Source: Diplolepis rosae (Eukaryota > Arthropoda > Insecta > Hymenoptera > Diplolepididae). From it: a stretch of DNA of 64,000 bases. The stretch covers positions 2,211,001 through 2,275,000 of the forward strand of contig JAPYXD010000466.1 in NCBI GenBank assembly GCA_030998225.1. The letters run 5' to 3'. The notes beneath the pieces are model-generated. The model saw only the letters and a program-made list of their open reading frames with translations. It had not been told where the DNA came from and made no database searches. Below are positions 47,901-59,586 of the stretch, one piece after another (the first letter of the stretch is position 1; the number at the start of each line of letters is the position of its first letter). The position numbers were made by a program, and so were the translations under genes.

Positions 47901-48966
47901 AATCATCCCCGCTAGGTATAGGGGGTTTAATGTGTTTCCTAATTAAGTGGCACTAAATCCTACTATATTCGATCCTTGAATTCTAGGTATCTAGCATAGT
48001 TTTATTGACCAAATACTTTATTCACATTTCTTGGCATTTGGGGTTGAAATAAAGAAACACTCCCTCTATGTATGGGGCTGAGAATTTTACTGTAGTTAAC
48101 TGGAACTGAATGCTACGATATCAAGTTCTGAAATTGTAGGTATCTATAATAGTTTGATTTTACAAATGCTCTTATCGAAATTGTTGGGCATTTGAGGTTG
48201 AAAACGAGAAACATCACAGCTAGTTATGGGGGGTGTAATGTGTTTCCTAATCAAGTGGCACTAAATCCTACTATATTCGAACTTAAAATTTTAGGTAACT
48301 AGCATAGTTTTATTGACAAAATGCTTTATTCACATTTTTTGGCATTTGCGTTTGAAAACGACGAAACATACCTGCTATGTATGGTGATGAATATTTTTCT
48401 GTAGTTGACTGGCACAAAATGCTATGATATCAATTCCTCAAACTTTAGGTATCTAGCTATGTATAATTTTCCAAATGCTTTAATCGATTTATCGGGCCTT
48501 TGAGGTTGAAAACGAGAAACATCCCAGCTAGGTATGGGGGGTGTAATGTGTTTCCTAATCAAGTGGCACTAAATCCTACTATATTCGAACTTAAAATTTT
48601 AGGTATCTAGCATAGTTTTTTGACCAAATGGTTACTTCACATTTTTTGGCATTTGTCGTTGAAAACGACGAAACATACCTGCTATGAATGGTGATGAATA
48701 TTTTTCTGTAGTTAACTGGCACAAAATGCTATGAATTCAACTCCTCGCGTTTTAGGTATCTAGCTGAGTATAGTTTTTCAAATGCTTCATTCACATTTTT
48801 TGGCATTTGAGGTTGAAAACGACAAACATCCCCGCTAGGTATGGGGGGTGTAATGTGTTTCCTAATTAAATGGCACTAAATCATACTATATTCAATCCTA
48901 AAATTTTAGGTATCTAGCATAGTTTTATTGACCGAATGCTTCATTCATATTTTTTGGAATTTGGGG
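44963..48966 (+). repeat. Satellite zone: D-rich mixture
   Basis: The order is b3 (44963), a3, b3 (45269), a4-like, b4 (45577), a3, D (45886), b, a4 (46196), a3 (46350), D (46501), b3, a4 (46811), D (46964), b (47119), a4-like (47274), b2 (47428), a1, C, a, C (48044), a2, b3, a2 (48506), D (48659), A (48813). A4 is followed directly by a3 at 46350, and D by A at 48813; both are uncommon. The b3 at 45269 has private GTGATATATATTTCTCTG. The junction near 48481 reads TAATCGATTTATCGGGCC. Confidence 0.84.
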
Positions 48967-49121
48967 TTGAAAACGAAGAAACATACCTGCTATGTATGGT
49001 GATGAGTATTTTTTCTGTAGTTAACTAGAACTAAATGCTATGATATTCGATCCTTAAATTCTAGTTATCTAGCATAGTTTTATTGACCAAATACTTTATT
49101 CACATTTTTTGGCATTTGGGG
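48967..49121 (+). repeat. B/A hybrid monomer
   Basis: The left part is b1 (GTGATGAGTATTTTTTCTG, CTAGAACTAAATGCTATGAT). From ATATTCGATCC the sequence is a1 (TTAAATTCTAGTTATCTAG, ATTGACCAAATAC, A tail). The switch lies near 49,040. It stands at the left edge of a block that recurs about 7.85 kb to the right. Confidence 0.86.
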
Positions 49122-50640
49122 TTGAAAACGAGAAACATACCAGCTAGGTATGGGGGTGTAATGTGTTTCCTAATCAAGTGGCACTAAATCCTACTATATT
49201 CGATCCAAAATTTTAGGTATCTAGCATAGTTTCATTGACAAAATGCTTTATTCACATTTTTTGGCATTTGGAGTTGAAAACGACGAAACATACCTGCTAT
49301 GTAGGGTGATGAGTATTTTTTCTGTAGTTAACTAGCACTAAATGCTATGATATCAATTCCTCAAATTTTAGGTATCTAGTTAAGTATAATTTTGAAATTC
49401 TTTATTCGAATTTTTCAGCATTTGATGTTGAAAACGACAAACAGCCCCACTAGGTATGGGGGGGCGTAAAGTGTTTCCTAACTAATTGGCACTAAATCCT
49501 ACAATATTCGATCCTTAAATTCCAGGTATCTAGCATAGTTTTATTGACCAAATACTTTATTCACATTTTTTGGCATTTGGGGTTGAAAACGTCAAACATC
49601 CCCGCTAGGTATGGGGGGCGTAAAGTGGTTCCTAATTAATTTGCACTAAATCCTACAATATTCGATCCTAAAACTCTAGGTATCTAGCATAGTTTTATTG
49701 TCCAAATACTTTATTCACATTTTTTGGCATTTGGAGTTGAAAACGACGAAACATACCTGTTATGTATGGTGATGAGTATTTTTTCTGTAGTTAACTAGCA
49801 CTAAATGCTATGATATCAAGTCCTCAAATTTTAGGTATCTAGTTAAGTATAATTTTACATATTCTTTATTCGAATATTTGAGCATTTGAGGTTGAAAGCG
49901 ACAAACATCCCAGCTAGGTATGGGGGGCGTAAAGTGTTTCCTAATTAATTGGCACTAAATCCTACAATATTCGATCCTAAAATTCTAGGTATCTAGCATA
50001 GTTTTATTGTCCAAATGCTTTATTCACATTTTTTGGCATTTGCGGCTGAAATGAAGAAACACTCCCTCTATGTATGGGGCTGAAAATTTTACTGTAGTTA
50101 ACTGGAACTGAATGCTACGATATCAAGTTCTGAAATTGTAGGAATCTAAAATAGTTTGATTTTACAAATGCTGTATTCGAAATTTTGGGCCTTTGAGGTT
50201 GAAAACGAGAAACATCCCAGCTAGGTATGTGGGGTTTAATGTGTTTCCTAAACAAGTGGCACTAAATCCTACTATATTCGATCATAAAATTCTAGGTATC
50301 TAGCATAGTTTTATTGTCCAAATGCTTTATTCACATTTTTTGGCAATTGAGGCTGAAATAAAGAAACACTCCCTCTATGTATGGGGCTGAGAAATTTACT
50401 GTAGTTAACTGGAACTGAATGCTACGATATCAAGTTCTGAAATTGTAGGTATCTATAATAGTTTGATTTTACAAATGCTCTTATCGAAATTTTGGGCCAT
50501 TGAGGTTGAAAACGAGAAACATCCCAGCTAGGTATAGGAGGTGTCATGTGTTTCCTAATTAAGTGGCACTAAATCCTACTATATTCGATCCTAAAATTCT
50601 ACGTATCTAGCATAGTTTTATTGTCCAAATGCTTTATTCA
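49122..50640 (+). repeat. Duplicated block, left copy (offset ~7848 bp)
   Basis: The order a2, b1, a1, a1', b1, a1, C, a2, C, a2 is repeated at 56970-58488 with a near-constant offset of 7848-7849 bp. Shared rare features are CAAACAGCCCCACTAGG, GTATGTGGGGTTTAATG with CTAAACAAGTGG, GGGCTGAGAAATTTACTG and TATAGGAGGTGT. The monomers in between keep the order but differ in sequence, for example b1 at 49737 against 57585, so the copies are mosaic. Confidence 0.75.
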
Positions 50641-52198
50641 TATTTTCTGGCATTTGGGGTTGAAAACGAAGAAACACTCCCTCTATGTATGGGGCTGAGA
50701 ATTTTACTGTAGTTAACTGGGACTGAATGCTACGATAACAAGTTCTGAAATTTTAGGTATCTATAATAGTTTGATTTTACAAATGCTGTATTCGAAATTT
50801 TGGGCATTTGATGTTGAAAACGAGAAACATCCCAGCTAGGTATGGGGGGTGTAATGTGTTTCCTAATCAAGTGGCACTAAATCCTACTATATTCGATCAT
50901 AAAATTTTAGGTATCTAGCATAATTTTATTGACAAAATGCTTTATTCACATTTTTTGGCATTTGCGTTTGAAAACGACGAAACATACCTGCTATGTATGG
51001 TGATGAATATTTTTCTGTAGTTGACTGGCACAAAATGCTATGATATCCACTCTTCAAATTTTAGGTACCTAGTCAAGTATACGTTTCCAAATGCTTTATT
51101 CGAATTTTTGGGCATTTGAAGTTGAAAACGAGAAACATCCCCGCTAGGTATGGGGGGCGTAAAGTGGTTCCTAATTAATTTGCACTAAATCCTACAATAT
51201 TCGATCTTAAAATTCTAGGTATCTAGCATAGTTTTATTGACCAAATGCTTTATTCACATTTTTTGGCATTTGAGGCTGAAATAAAGAAACACTCCCCTCT
51301 ATGTGTGGGGCTGAGAAATTTACTGTAGTTAACTGGAACTGAATGCTACGATATCAAGTTCTGAAATTGTAGGTATCTATAATAGTTTGATTTTACAAAT
51401 GCTCTTATCGAAATTTTGGGCCATTGAGGTTGAAAACGACAATCATCCCCGCTAGGTATCGGGGGTTTAATGTGTTTCCTAATTAAGTGGCACTAAATCC
51501 TACTATATTCGATCGCTGTATTCTAGGTATCTAGCATAGTTTTATTGACCAAATACTTTATTCACATTTTTTGGCATTTCAGGCTGAAACGAAGAAACAC
51601 TCCCTCTATGTATGGGGCTGAGAATTTTACTGTAGTTAACTGGGACTGAATGCTACGATAACAAGTTCTGAAATTTTAGGTATCTATAATAGTTTGATTT
51701 TACAAATGCTCTTATTCGAATTTTTGGGCATTTGAGGTTGAAAACGACAAACATCCCAGCTAGGTATGGGGGCTGTAATGTGTTTCCTAATCAAGTGGCA
51801 CTAAATCCTACTATATTCGATCCTAAAATTTTAGGTAACTAGCATAGTTTTATTGACAAAATGCTTTATTCACATTTTTTGGCATTTGCGTTTGAAAACG
51901 ACGAAACATACCTGCTATGTATGGTGATGAATATTTTTCTGTAGTTGACTGGCACAAAATGCTATGATATCAATTCCTCAAACTTTAGGTATCTAGCTAT
52001 GTATAATTTTCCAAATGCTTTATTCGAATTGTTGGGCATTTGAGGTTGAAAACGACAAAAATCCCCGCTAGGTATGGGGGGTTTCATGTGTTTCCTAATT
52101 AAGTGGCACTAAATCCTACTATATTCAATCTTAAAATTTCAGGTATCTAGCATAGTTTTTTGACCAAATGGTTTCTTCACATTTTTTGGCATTTGGGG

Positions 52199-52353
52199 TT
52201 GACAACGACGAAACATACCTGCTATGTATGGTGACGAATATTTTTTCTGTAGTTAACTGGCACAAAATGCTATGAATTCAAGTCCTCGAGTTTTAGGTAT
52301 CTAGCTAAGTATAGTTTTCCAAATGCTTTTTTCGAATTTTTGGGCATTTGAGG
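52199..52353 (+). repeat. D monomer with a B-type tail
   Basis: The unit starts TTGACAACGACG, contains GAATTCAAGTCCTCGAG, and then ends in GTTTTCCAAATGC and TTTTTTCGAATTTTTGGGC, a B-class tail. It is followed by A, as B-tailed monomers are. This supports the rule that the tail, not the body, goes with the class of the next monomer. Confidence 0.82.
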
Positions 52354-52507
52354 TTGAAAACGACAAAAATCCCCGCTAGGTATGGGTGGTGTAATGTGTT
52401 TCCTAATTAAGTGGCACTAAATCCTACTATATTCAATCCTAAAATTTTAGGTATCTCGCATAGTTTTATTGACCAAATGCTTTATTCATATTTTTTGGCA
52501 TTTGGTC

Positions 52508-52663
52508 TTGAAAACGAAGAAACATACCTGATATGTATGGGGGGTGTAATGTGCTTACTAATTAAGTGGCACTAAATCCTACAATATTCAATCCTAAAAT
52601 TAAAGGTATCTAGCATAGTTTCATTGACAAAAATGCTTTATTCACATTTTTTGGCATTTGGAG
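52508..52663 (+). repeat. B/A hybrid monomer with an early switch
   Basis: It starts CTTGAAAACGAAGAAACATA, CCTGATATGTATGG as in B, and switches almost at once to A (GGGGGTGTAATGTG, AAGTGGCACTAAATCC, ATATTCAATCC). The switch lies in the shared GTATGG segment near 52,535-52,540. AAATTAAAGGTATCTAG and a tail ATTGACAAAAATGC are also unusual. The unit is about 156 bp. Confidence 0.85.
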
Positions 52664-54971
52664 TTGAAAACGACGAAACATACCTGCTATGTAGGGTGAT
52701 GAGTATTTTTTCTGTAGTTAACTAGCACTAAATGCTATGATATCAATTCCTCAAATTTTAGGTATCTAGTTAAGTATAATTTTACATATTCTTTATTCGA
52801 ATTTTTGAGCATTTGATGTTGAAAACGACAAACATCCCCGCTAGGTATGGGGGGCGTAAAGTGTTTCCTAATTAATTGGCACTAAATCCTACAATATTCG
52901 ATCCTAAAATTCTAGGTATCTAGCATAGTTTTATTGTCCAAATGCTTTATTCACATTTTTTGGAATTTGAGGCTGAAATGAAGAAACACTCCCTCTATGT
53001 ATGGGGCTGAAAATTTTACTGTAGTTAACTGGAACTGAATGCTACGATATCAAGTTCTGAAATTGTAGGAATCTAAAATAGTTTGATTTTACAAATGCTG
53101 TATTCGAAATTTTGGGCCTTTGAGGTTGAAAACGAGAAACATCCCAGCTAGGTATGTGGGGTTTAATGTGTTTCCTAAACAAGTGGCACTAAATCCTACT
53201 ATATTCGATCATAAAATTTTAGGTATCTAGCATAGTTTTATTGACAAAATGCTTTATTCACATTTTTTGGCATTTGCGCTTGAAAACGAAGAAACATACA
53301 TGCTATGTATAGCGATGAATATTTTGTCTGTAGTTGACTGGCACTAAATGCTATGATATCAATTCTTCAAATTTTAGGTATCTAGTCAAGTATAATTTTC
53401 CAAACGCTTTATTCGAATTTTTGGGCATTTGAAGTTGAAAACGTCAAACATCCCCGCTAGGTATGGGGGCGTAATGTTTTTTCTAATTAATTTGGACTAA
53501 ATCCTACAATATTCGATCCTTAAATTGTAGGTATATAGCCTAGTTTTATTGACCAAATGCGTTATTCACATTTTTTGGCATTTGGGGTTGAAATAAAGAA
53601 ACACTCCTCTATGTATGGGGCTGAGAAATTTACTGTAGTTAACTGGAACTGAATGCTACGATATCAAGTTCTGAAATTGTAGGTATCTATAATAGTTTGA
53701 TTTTACAAATGCTCTTATCGAAATTTTGGGCCATTGAGTTTGAAAACGAGAAACATCCCAGCTAGGTATAGGAGGTGTAATGTGTTTACTAATTAAGTGG
53801 CACTAAATCATACTATATTCGATCCTAAAATTCTAGGTATCTAGCATAGTTTTATTGTCCAAATGCTTTATTCACATTTTTTGGCATTTCAGGCTGAAAC
53901 GAAGAAACACTCCCTCTATGTATGGGGCTGAGAATTTTACTGTAGTTAACTGGAACTGAATGCTACGATAACAAGTTCTGAAATTGTAGGTATCTATAAT
54001 AGTTTGATTTTACAAATGCTCTTATCGAAATTTTGGGCATTTGAGGTTGAAAACGAGAAACATCCCAGCTAGGTATGGGGGGTGTAATGTGTTTCCTAAT
54101 CAAGTGGCACTAAATCCTACTATATTCGATCCTAAAATTTTAGGTATCTAGCATAGTTTTATTGACAAAATGCTTTATTCACATTTTTTGGCATTTGCTT
54201 TTGAAAACGAAGAAACATACCTGCTATGTATAGTGATGAATATTTTTTCTGTAGTTAACTGGCACAAAATGCTATGATATCAAGTCCTCAAACTTTAGGT
54301 ATCTAGCTATGTATAATTTTCCAAATGCTTTATTCGAATTTTTGGGCATTTGAGGTTGAAAACGACAAAAATCCCCTCTAGGTATGGGTGGTGTAATGTG
54401 TTTCCTAATTAAATGGCACTAAATCCTACAATATTCGATCCTTAAATTCTAGGTATCTAGCATAGTTTTATTGACCAAATACTTTATTCACATTTTTTGG
54501 CATTTGGGGTTGAAAACGAGAAACATCACAGCTAGGTATGGGGGGTTTCATGTGTTTCCTAATTAAGTGGCACTAAATCTTACTATATTCAATCCTAAAA
54601 TTTTAGGTATCTAACATAGTTTTATTGACCAAATGCTTTATTCATATTTTTTGGCATTTGGAGTTGAAAACGACGAAACATACCTGCTATGTAGGGTGAT
54701 GAGTATTTTTTCTGTAGTTAACTAGCACTAAATGCTATGATATCAATTCCTCAAATTTTAGGTATCTAGTTAAGTATAATTTTGAAATTCTTTATTCGAA
54801 TTTTTCAGCATTTGATGTTGAAAACGACAAACATCCCCACTAGGTATGGGGGGCGTAAAGTGTTTCCTAACTAATTGGCACTAAATCCTACAATATTCGA
54901 TCCTTAAATTCCAGGTATCTAGCATAGTTTTATTGTCCAAATGCTTTATTCACATTTTTTGGCATTTTAGG
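52664..54971 (+). repeat. Duplicated 15-monomer block, left copy (offset ~6923 bp)
   Basis: The order b1, a1, C, a2, b2, a1, C, a2, C, a2, b3, a, a, b1, a1 recurs at 59587-61896 with an offset of 6923-6925 bp (45 monomers). Shared rare features are GCGCTTGAAAACGAAG with ACATACATGC (b2), GAGTTTGAAAACGAG with AAATCATAC (a2) and GTATGTGGGGTTTAATG. Some positions differ clearly, for example a1 53435 against 60358, so the block is mosaic. Confidence 0.8.
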
Positions 54972-56969
54972 CTGAAATAAAGAAACACTCCCTCTATGTG
55001 TGGGGCTGAGAAATTTACTGTAGTTAACTGGAACTGAATGCTACGATATCAAGTTCTGAAATTGTAGGTATCTATAATAGTTTGATTTTACAAATGCTCT
55101 TATCGAAATTTTGGGCCATTGAGGTTGAAAACGAGAAACATCCCAGCTAGGTATAGGAGGTGTAATGTGTTTCCTAATTAAGTGGCACTAAATCCTACTA
55201 TATTCGATCTTAAAATTCTAGGTATCTAGCATAGTTTTATTGTCCAAATGCTTTATTCACATTTTTTGGCATTTGAGGCTGAAATGAAGAAACACTCCCT
55301 CTATGTATGGGGATGTGAATTTTCCTGTAGTTAACTGGAACTGAATGCTACGATATTAAGTTCTGAAATTGTAGGTATCTATAATAGTTTGATTTTACAA
55401 ATGCTGTATTCGAAATTTTGGGCATTTGAGGTTGAAAACGAGAAACATCCCAGCTAGGTATGGGGGGTGTAATGTGTTTCCTAATCAAGTGGCACTAAAT
55501 CCTACTATATTCGATCCTAAAATTTTAGGTAACTAGCATAGTTTTATTGACAAAATGCTTTATTCACATTTTTTGGCATTTGCGTTTGAAAACGACGAAA
55601 CATACCTGCTATGTATGGTGATGAATATTTTTCTGTAGTTGACTGGCACAAAATGCTATGATATCAATTCCTCAAACTTTAGGTATCTAGCTATGTATAA
55701 TTTTCCAAATGCTTTATTCGAATTGTTGGGCATTTGAGGTTGAAAACGACAAAAATCCCCGCTAGTTATGGGTGGTGTAAACTGTTTCCTAATCAAGTGG
55801 CACTAAATCCTACTATATTCGATCTTAAAATTTTAGGTATCTAGCATAGTTTTTTGACCAAATGCTTCATTCACATTTTTTGGCATTTGTGGTTGAAAAC
55901 GACGAAACATTCCTGCTATGTATGGTGACGAATATTTTTTCTGTAGTTAACTGGCACAAAATGCTATGAATTCAACTCCTCGCGTTTTAGGTATCTAGCT
56001 GAGTATAGTTTTTCAAATGCTTCATTCACATTTTTTGGCATTTGAGGTTGAAAACGACAAACATCCCCGCTAGGTATGGGGGCGTAATGTGTTTTCTAAT
56101 TAAGTGGCACTAAATCCTACTATATTCAATCCTAAAATTTTAGGTATCTAGCATAGTTTTATTGACCAAATGCTTTATTCATATTTTTTGGCATTTGGGG
56201 TTGAAAACGAAGAAACATACCTGCTATGTATGGTGATGAATATTTTATCTGTAGTTAACTAGCACTAAATGCTATGATATCAAGTCCTCAAATTTTAGGT
56301 ATCTAGTTAAGTATAATTTTACAAATTCTTTATTCGAATTTTTGAGCATTTGATGTTGAAAACGACAAACATCCCCGCTAGGTATGGGGGCGTAATGTGT
56401 TTTCTAATTAAGTGGCACTAAATCCTACAATATGCGATCTTCAAATTCTAGGTATCTAGCATAGTTTTATTGACCAAATACTTTATTCACATTTTTTGGC
56501 ATTTGGGGTTGAAAACGAGAAACATACCAGCTAGGTATGGAGGGTGTAATGTGTTTCCTAATCAAGTGGCACTAAATCCTACTATATTCGATCCAAAATT
56601 TTAGGTATCTAGCATAGTTTCATTGACAAAATGCTTTATTCACATTTTTTGGCATTTGGAGTTGAAAACGACGAAACATACCTGCTATGTAGGGTGATGA
56701 GTATTTTTTCTGTAGTTAACTAGCACTAAATGCTATGATATCAATTCCTCAAATTTTAGGTATCTAGTTAAGTATAATTTTGAAATTCTTTATTCGAATT
56801 TTTCAGCATTTGATGTTGAAAACGACAAACATCCCCGCTAGGTATGGGGGGCGTAAAGTGTTTCCTAATTAATTGGCACTAAATCCTACAATGTTCGATC
56901 CTTAAATTGTAGGTATCTAGCATAGTTTTATTGACCAAATACTTTATTCACATTTTTTGGCATTTGGGG
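54972..56969 (+). repeat. Satellite zone: C-a2 dimers, D, then an a2-b1-a1 trimer
   Basis: The order is C (54972), a2, C (55279), a2, b3 (55586), a2, D (55893), A (56048), b1 (56201), a1 (56356), a2 (56509), b1 (56662), a1 (56816). The C at 55279 reads GGGGATGTGAATTTTCCTG and GATATTAAG, both private. The last three units form a 461-bp trimer that is tandemly repeated by the next three (56970-57430). Confidence 0.85.
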
Positions 56970-58488
56970 TTGAAAACGAGAAACATCCCAGTTAGGTATG
57001 GAGGGTGTAATGTGTTTCCTAATCAAGTGGCACTAAATCCTACTATATTCGATCCAAAATTTTAGGTATCTAGCATAGTTTCATTGACAAAATGCTTTAT
57101 TCACATTTTTTGGCATTTGGAGTTGAAAACGACGAAACATACCTGCTATGTAGGGTGATGAGTATTTTTTCTGTAGTTAACTAGCACTAAATGCTATGAT
57201 ATCAATTCCTCAAATTTTAGGTATCTAGTTAAGTATAATTTTGAAATTCTTTATTCGAATTTTTCAGCATTTGATGTTGAAAACGACAAACAGCCCCACT
57301 AGGTATGGGGGGCGTAAAGTGTTTCCTAACTAATTGGCACTAAATCCTACTATATTCGATCCTTGAATTCTAGGTATCTAGCATAGTTTTATTGACCAAA
57401 TACTTTATTCACATTTTTTGGCATTTGGGGTTGAAAACGAAAAACATCACAGCTAGGTATGGGGGGCGTAAAATGTTTCCTAATTAATTAGCAATAAATC
57501 CTACTATATTCAATCCTAAAATTTTAGGTATCTAGCATAGTTTTATTGACCAAATACTTTATTCACATTTTTTGGCATTTGGAGTTGAAAACGACGAAAC
57601 ATACCTGCTATGTATGATTGTGAGTATTTTTTCTGTAGTTACCTGTCACTAAATGCTATGATATCACGTCCTCAAATTTTAGGTATCTAGTTAAGTATAA
57701 TTTTACAAATTCTTTATTCGAAATTTTCAGCATTTGATGTTCAAAACGACAAACATCCCCGCTAGGTATGGGGGGCATAAAGTGTTTCCTAATTAATTGG
57801 CACTAAATCCTACAATATTCGATCCTAAATTTCTAGGAATATAGCATAGTTTTATTGTCCAAATGCTTTATTCACATTTTTTGGCATTTGAGGCTGAAAT
57901 GAAGAAACACTCCCTCTATGTATGGGGCTGAGAATTTTACTGTAGTTAACTGGAACTGAATGCTACGATATCAAGTTCTGAAATTGTAGGTATCTAAAAT
58001 AGTTTGATTTTACAAATGCTGTATTCGAAATTTTGGGCCTTTGAGGTTGAAGACGAGAAACATCCCAGCTAGGTATGTGGGGTTTAATGTGTTTCCTAAA
58101 CAAGTGGCACTAAATCCTACTATATTCGATCATAAAATTCTAGGTATCTAGCATAGTTTTATTGTCCAAATGCTTTATTCACATTTTTTGGCATTTGAGG
58201 CTGAAATAAAGAAACACTCCCTCTATGTATGGGGCTGAGAAATTTACTGTAGTTAACTGGAACTGAATGCTACGATATCAAGTTCTGAAATTGTAGGTAT
58301 CTATAATAGTTTGATTTTACAAATGCTCTTATCGAAATTTTGGGCCATTGAGGTTGAAAACGAGAAACATCCCAGCTAGGTATAGGAGGTGTAATGTGTT
58401 TCCTAATTAAGTGGCACTAAATCCTACTATATTCGATCCTAAAATTCTAGGTATCTAGCATAGTTTTATTGTCCAAATGCTTTATTCA
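56970..58488 (+). repeat. Duplicated block, right copy (offset ~7848 bp)
   Basis: The order a2, b1, a1, A, b1, a1, C, a2, C, a2 matches 49122-50640. Its a1 at 57277 has CAAACAGCCCCACTAGG like 49428. The a1 at 57740 starts TTCAAAACGAC, and 59279 also starts that way. The b1 at 57585 has TATGATTGTGAG and GTAGTTACCTGTCAC, which resembles 32838 rather than its positional partner. Confidence 0.75.
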
Positions 58489-59586
58489 CATTTTTTGGCA
58501 TTTGAGGCTGACATAAAGAAACACTCCCTCTATGTATGGGGATGAGAATTTGACTGTAGTTAACTGGAACTGTATGCTACGATATCAAGTTCTGAAATTG
58601 TAGGTATCTATAATAGTTTGAATTTACAAATGCTTTATTCGAATTTTTGGGCATTTGAGGTTGAAAACGAGAAACATCCCAGCTAGGTATGGGGGGTGTA
58701 ATGTGTTTCCTAATCAAGTGGCACTAAATCCTACTATATTCGATCCTTGAATTCTAGGTATCTAGCATAGTTTTATTGACCAAATACTTTATTCACATTT
58801 CTTGGCATTTGGGGTTGAAAACGAAGAAACATACCTGCTATTTATGGTGCTGAATTTTTTTCCTGTAGTTAACTGGCACTAAATGCTCTGATATCATGTC
58901 CTCAAACTTTAGGTATCTGGTTAAGTATAACTTTCCAAATGCTTTATTCGAATTTTTGGGCATTTGAGGTTGAAAACGTCAAACATCCCCGCTAGGTATG
59001 GGGGGTGTAATGTGTTTCCTAATTAAATGGCACTAAATCCTACTATATTCAATCCTAAAATTTTAGGCATCTAGCTTAGTAAAATTTTCCAAATGCTTTA
59101 TTCACATTTCTTGGCATTTGGGGTTGAAAACGAAGAAACATACCTGCTATGTATGGTGATGAACATTTTATCTGTAGTTAACTAGAACTAAATGCTATGA
59201 TATCAAGTCCTCAAATTTTAGGTATCTAGTTAAGTATAATTTTATAAATTCTTTATTCGAAATTTTCAGCATTTGATGTTCAAAACGACAAACATCCCCG
59301 CTAGGTATGGGGGGCGTAAAGTGTTTCCTAATTAATTGGCACTAAATCCTACAATGTTCGATCCTTAAATTGTAGGTATCTAGCATAGTTTTATTGACCA
59401 AATACTTTATTCACATTTTTTGGCATTTGGGGTTGAAAACGAGAAACATCGCCGCTAGGTATGAGGGGTGTAATGTGTTTCCTAATTAATCGGCACTAAA
59501 TCCTACAATATTCGATCCTTAAATTCTAGTTATCTAGCATAGTTTCATTGACAAAATGCTTTATTCACATTTTTTGGCATTTGGGG
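58489..59586 (+). repeat. Satellite zone: C, a2, b4, A hybrid, b1, a1, A
   Basis: The order is C (58508), a2 (58661), b4 (58815), A hybrid (58970), b1 (59124), a1 (59279), A (59433). The run b4-A-b1 (58815-59278) matches 11561-12025 at an offset of about 47.25 kb and shares GCTTAGTAAAAT and the CACATTTCTTGGC tail. The C at 58508 starts CTGACATAAAG and has AACTGTATGC. Confidence 0.83.

Larger units (their letters stand above)
50641..52663 (+). repeat. Satellite zone: C-a2 dimers, then a D block and hybrid units
   Basis: After the tail of an a2, the order is C (50660), a2, b3 (50968), a1, C, a2-like (51430), C (51584), a2, b3, a3 (52046), D with a B tail (52199), A (52354) and a B/A hybrid (52508). 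The b3 at 50968 has a b2-like right half (CCACTCTTC, TAGTCAAGTATACG). The A at 51430 has the private GATCGCTGTATTCTAGG. Confidence 0.84.

Noticed and set aside
48481..48500. Possible CENP-B box (TCGATTTATCGGGC)
   Set aside because: The CENP-B box needs TTCG, four bases, A, two bases, CGGG. Here the first base differs and the spacing before CGGG is one short, and no other monomer has it.
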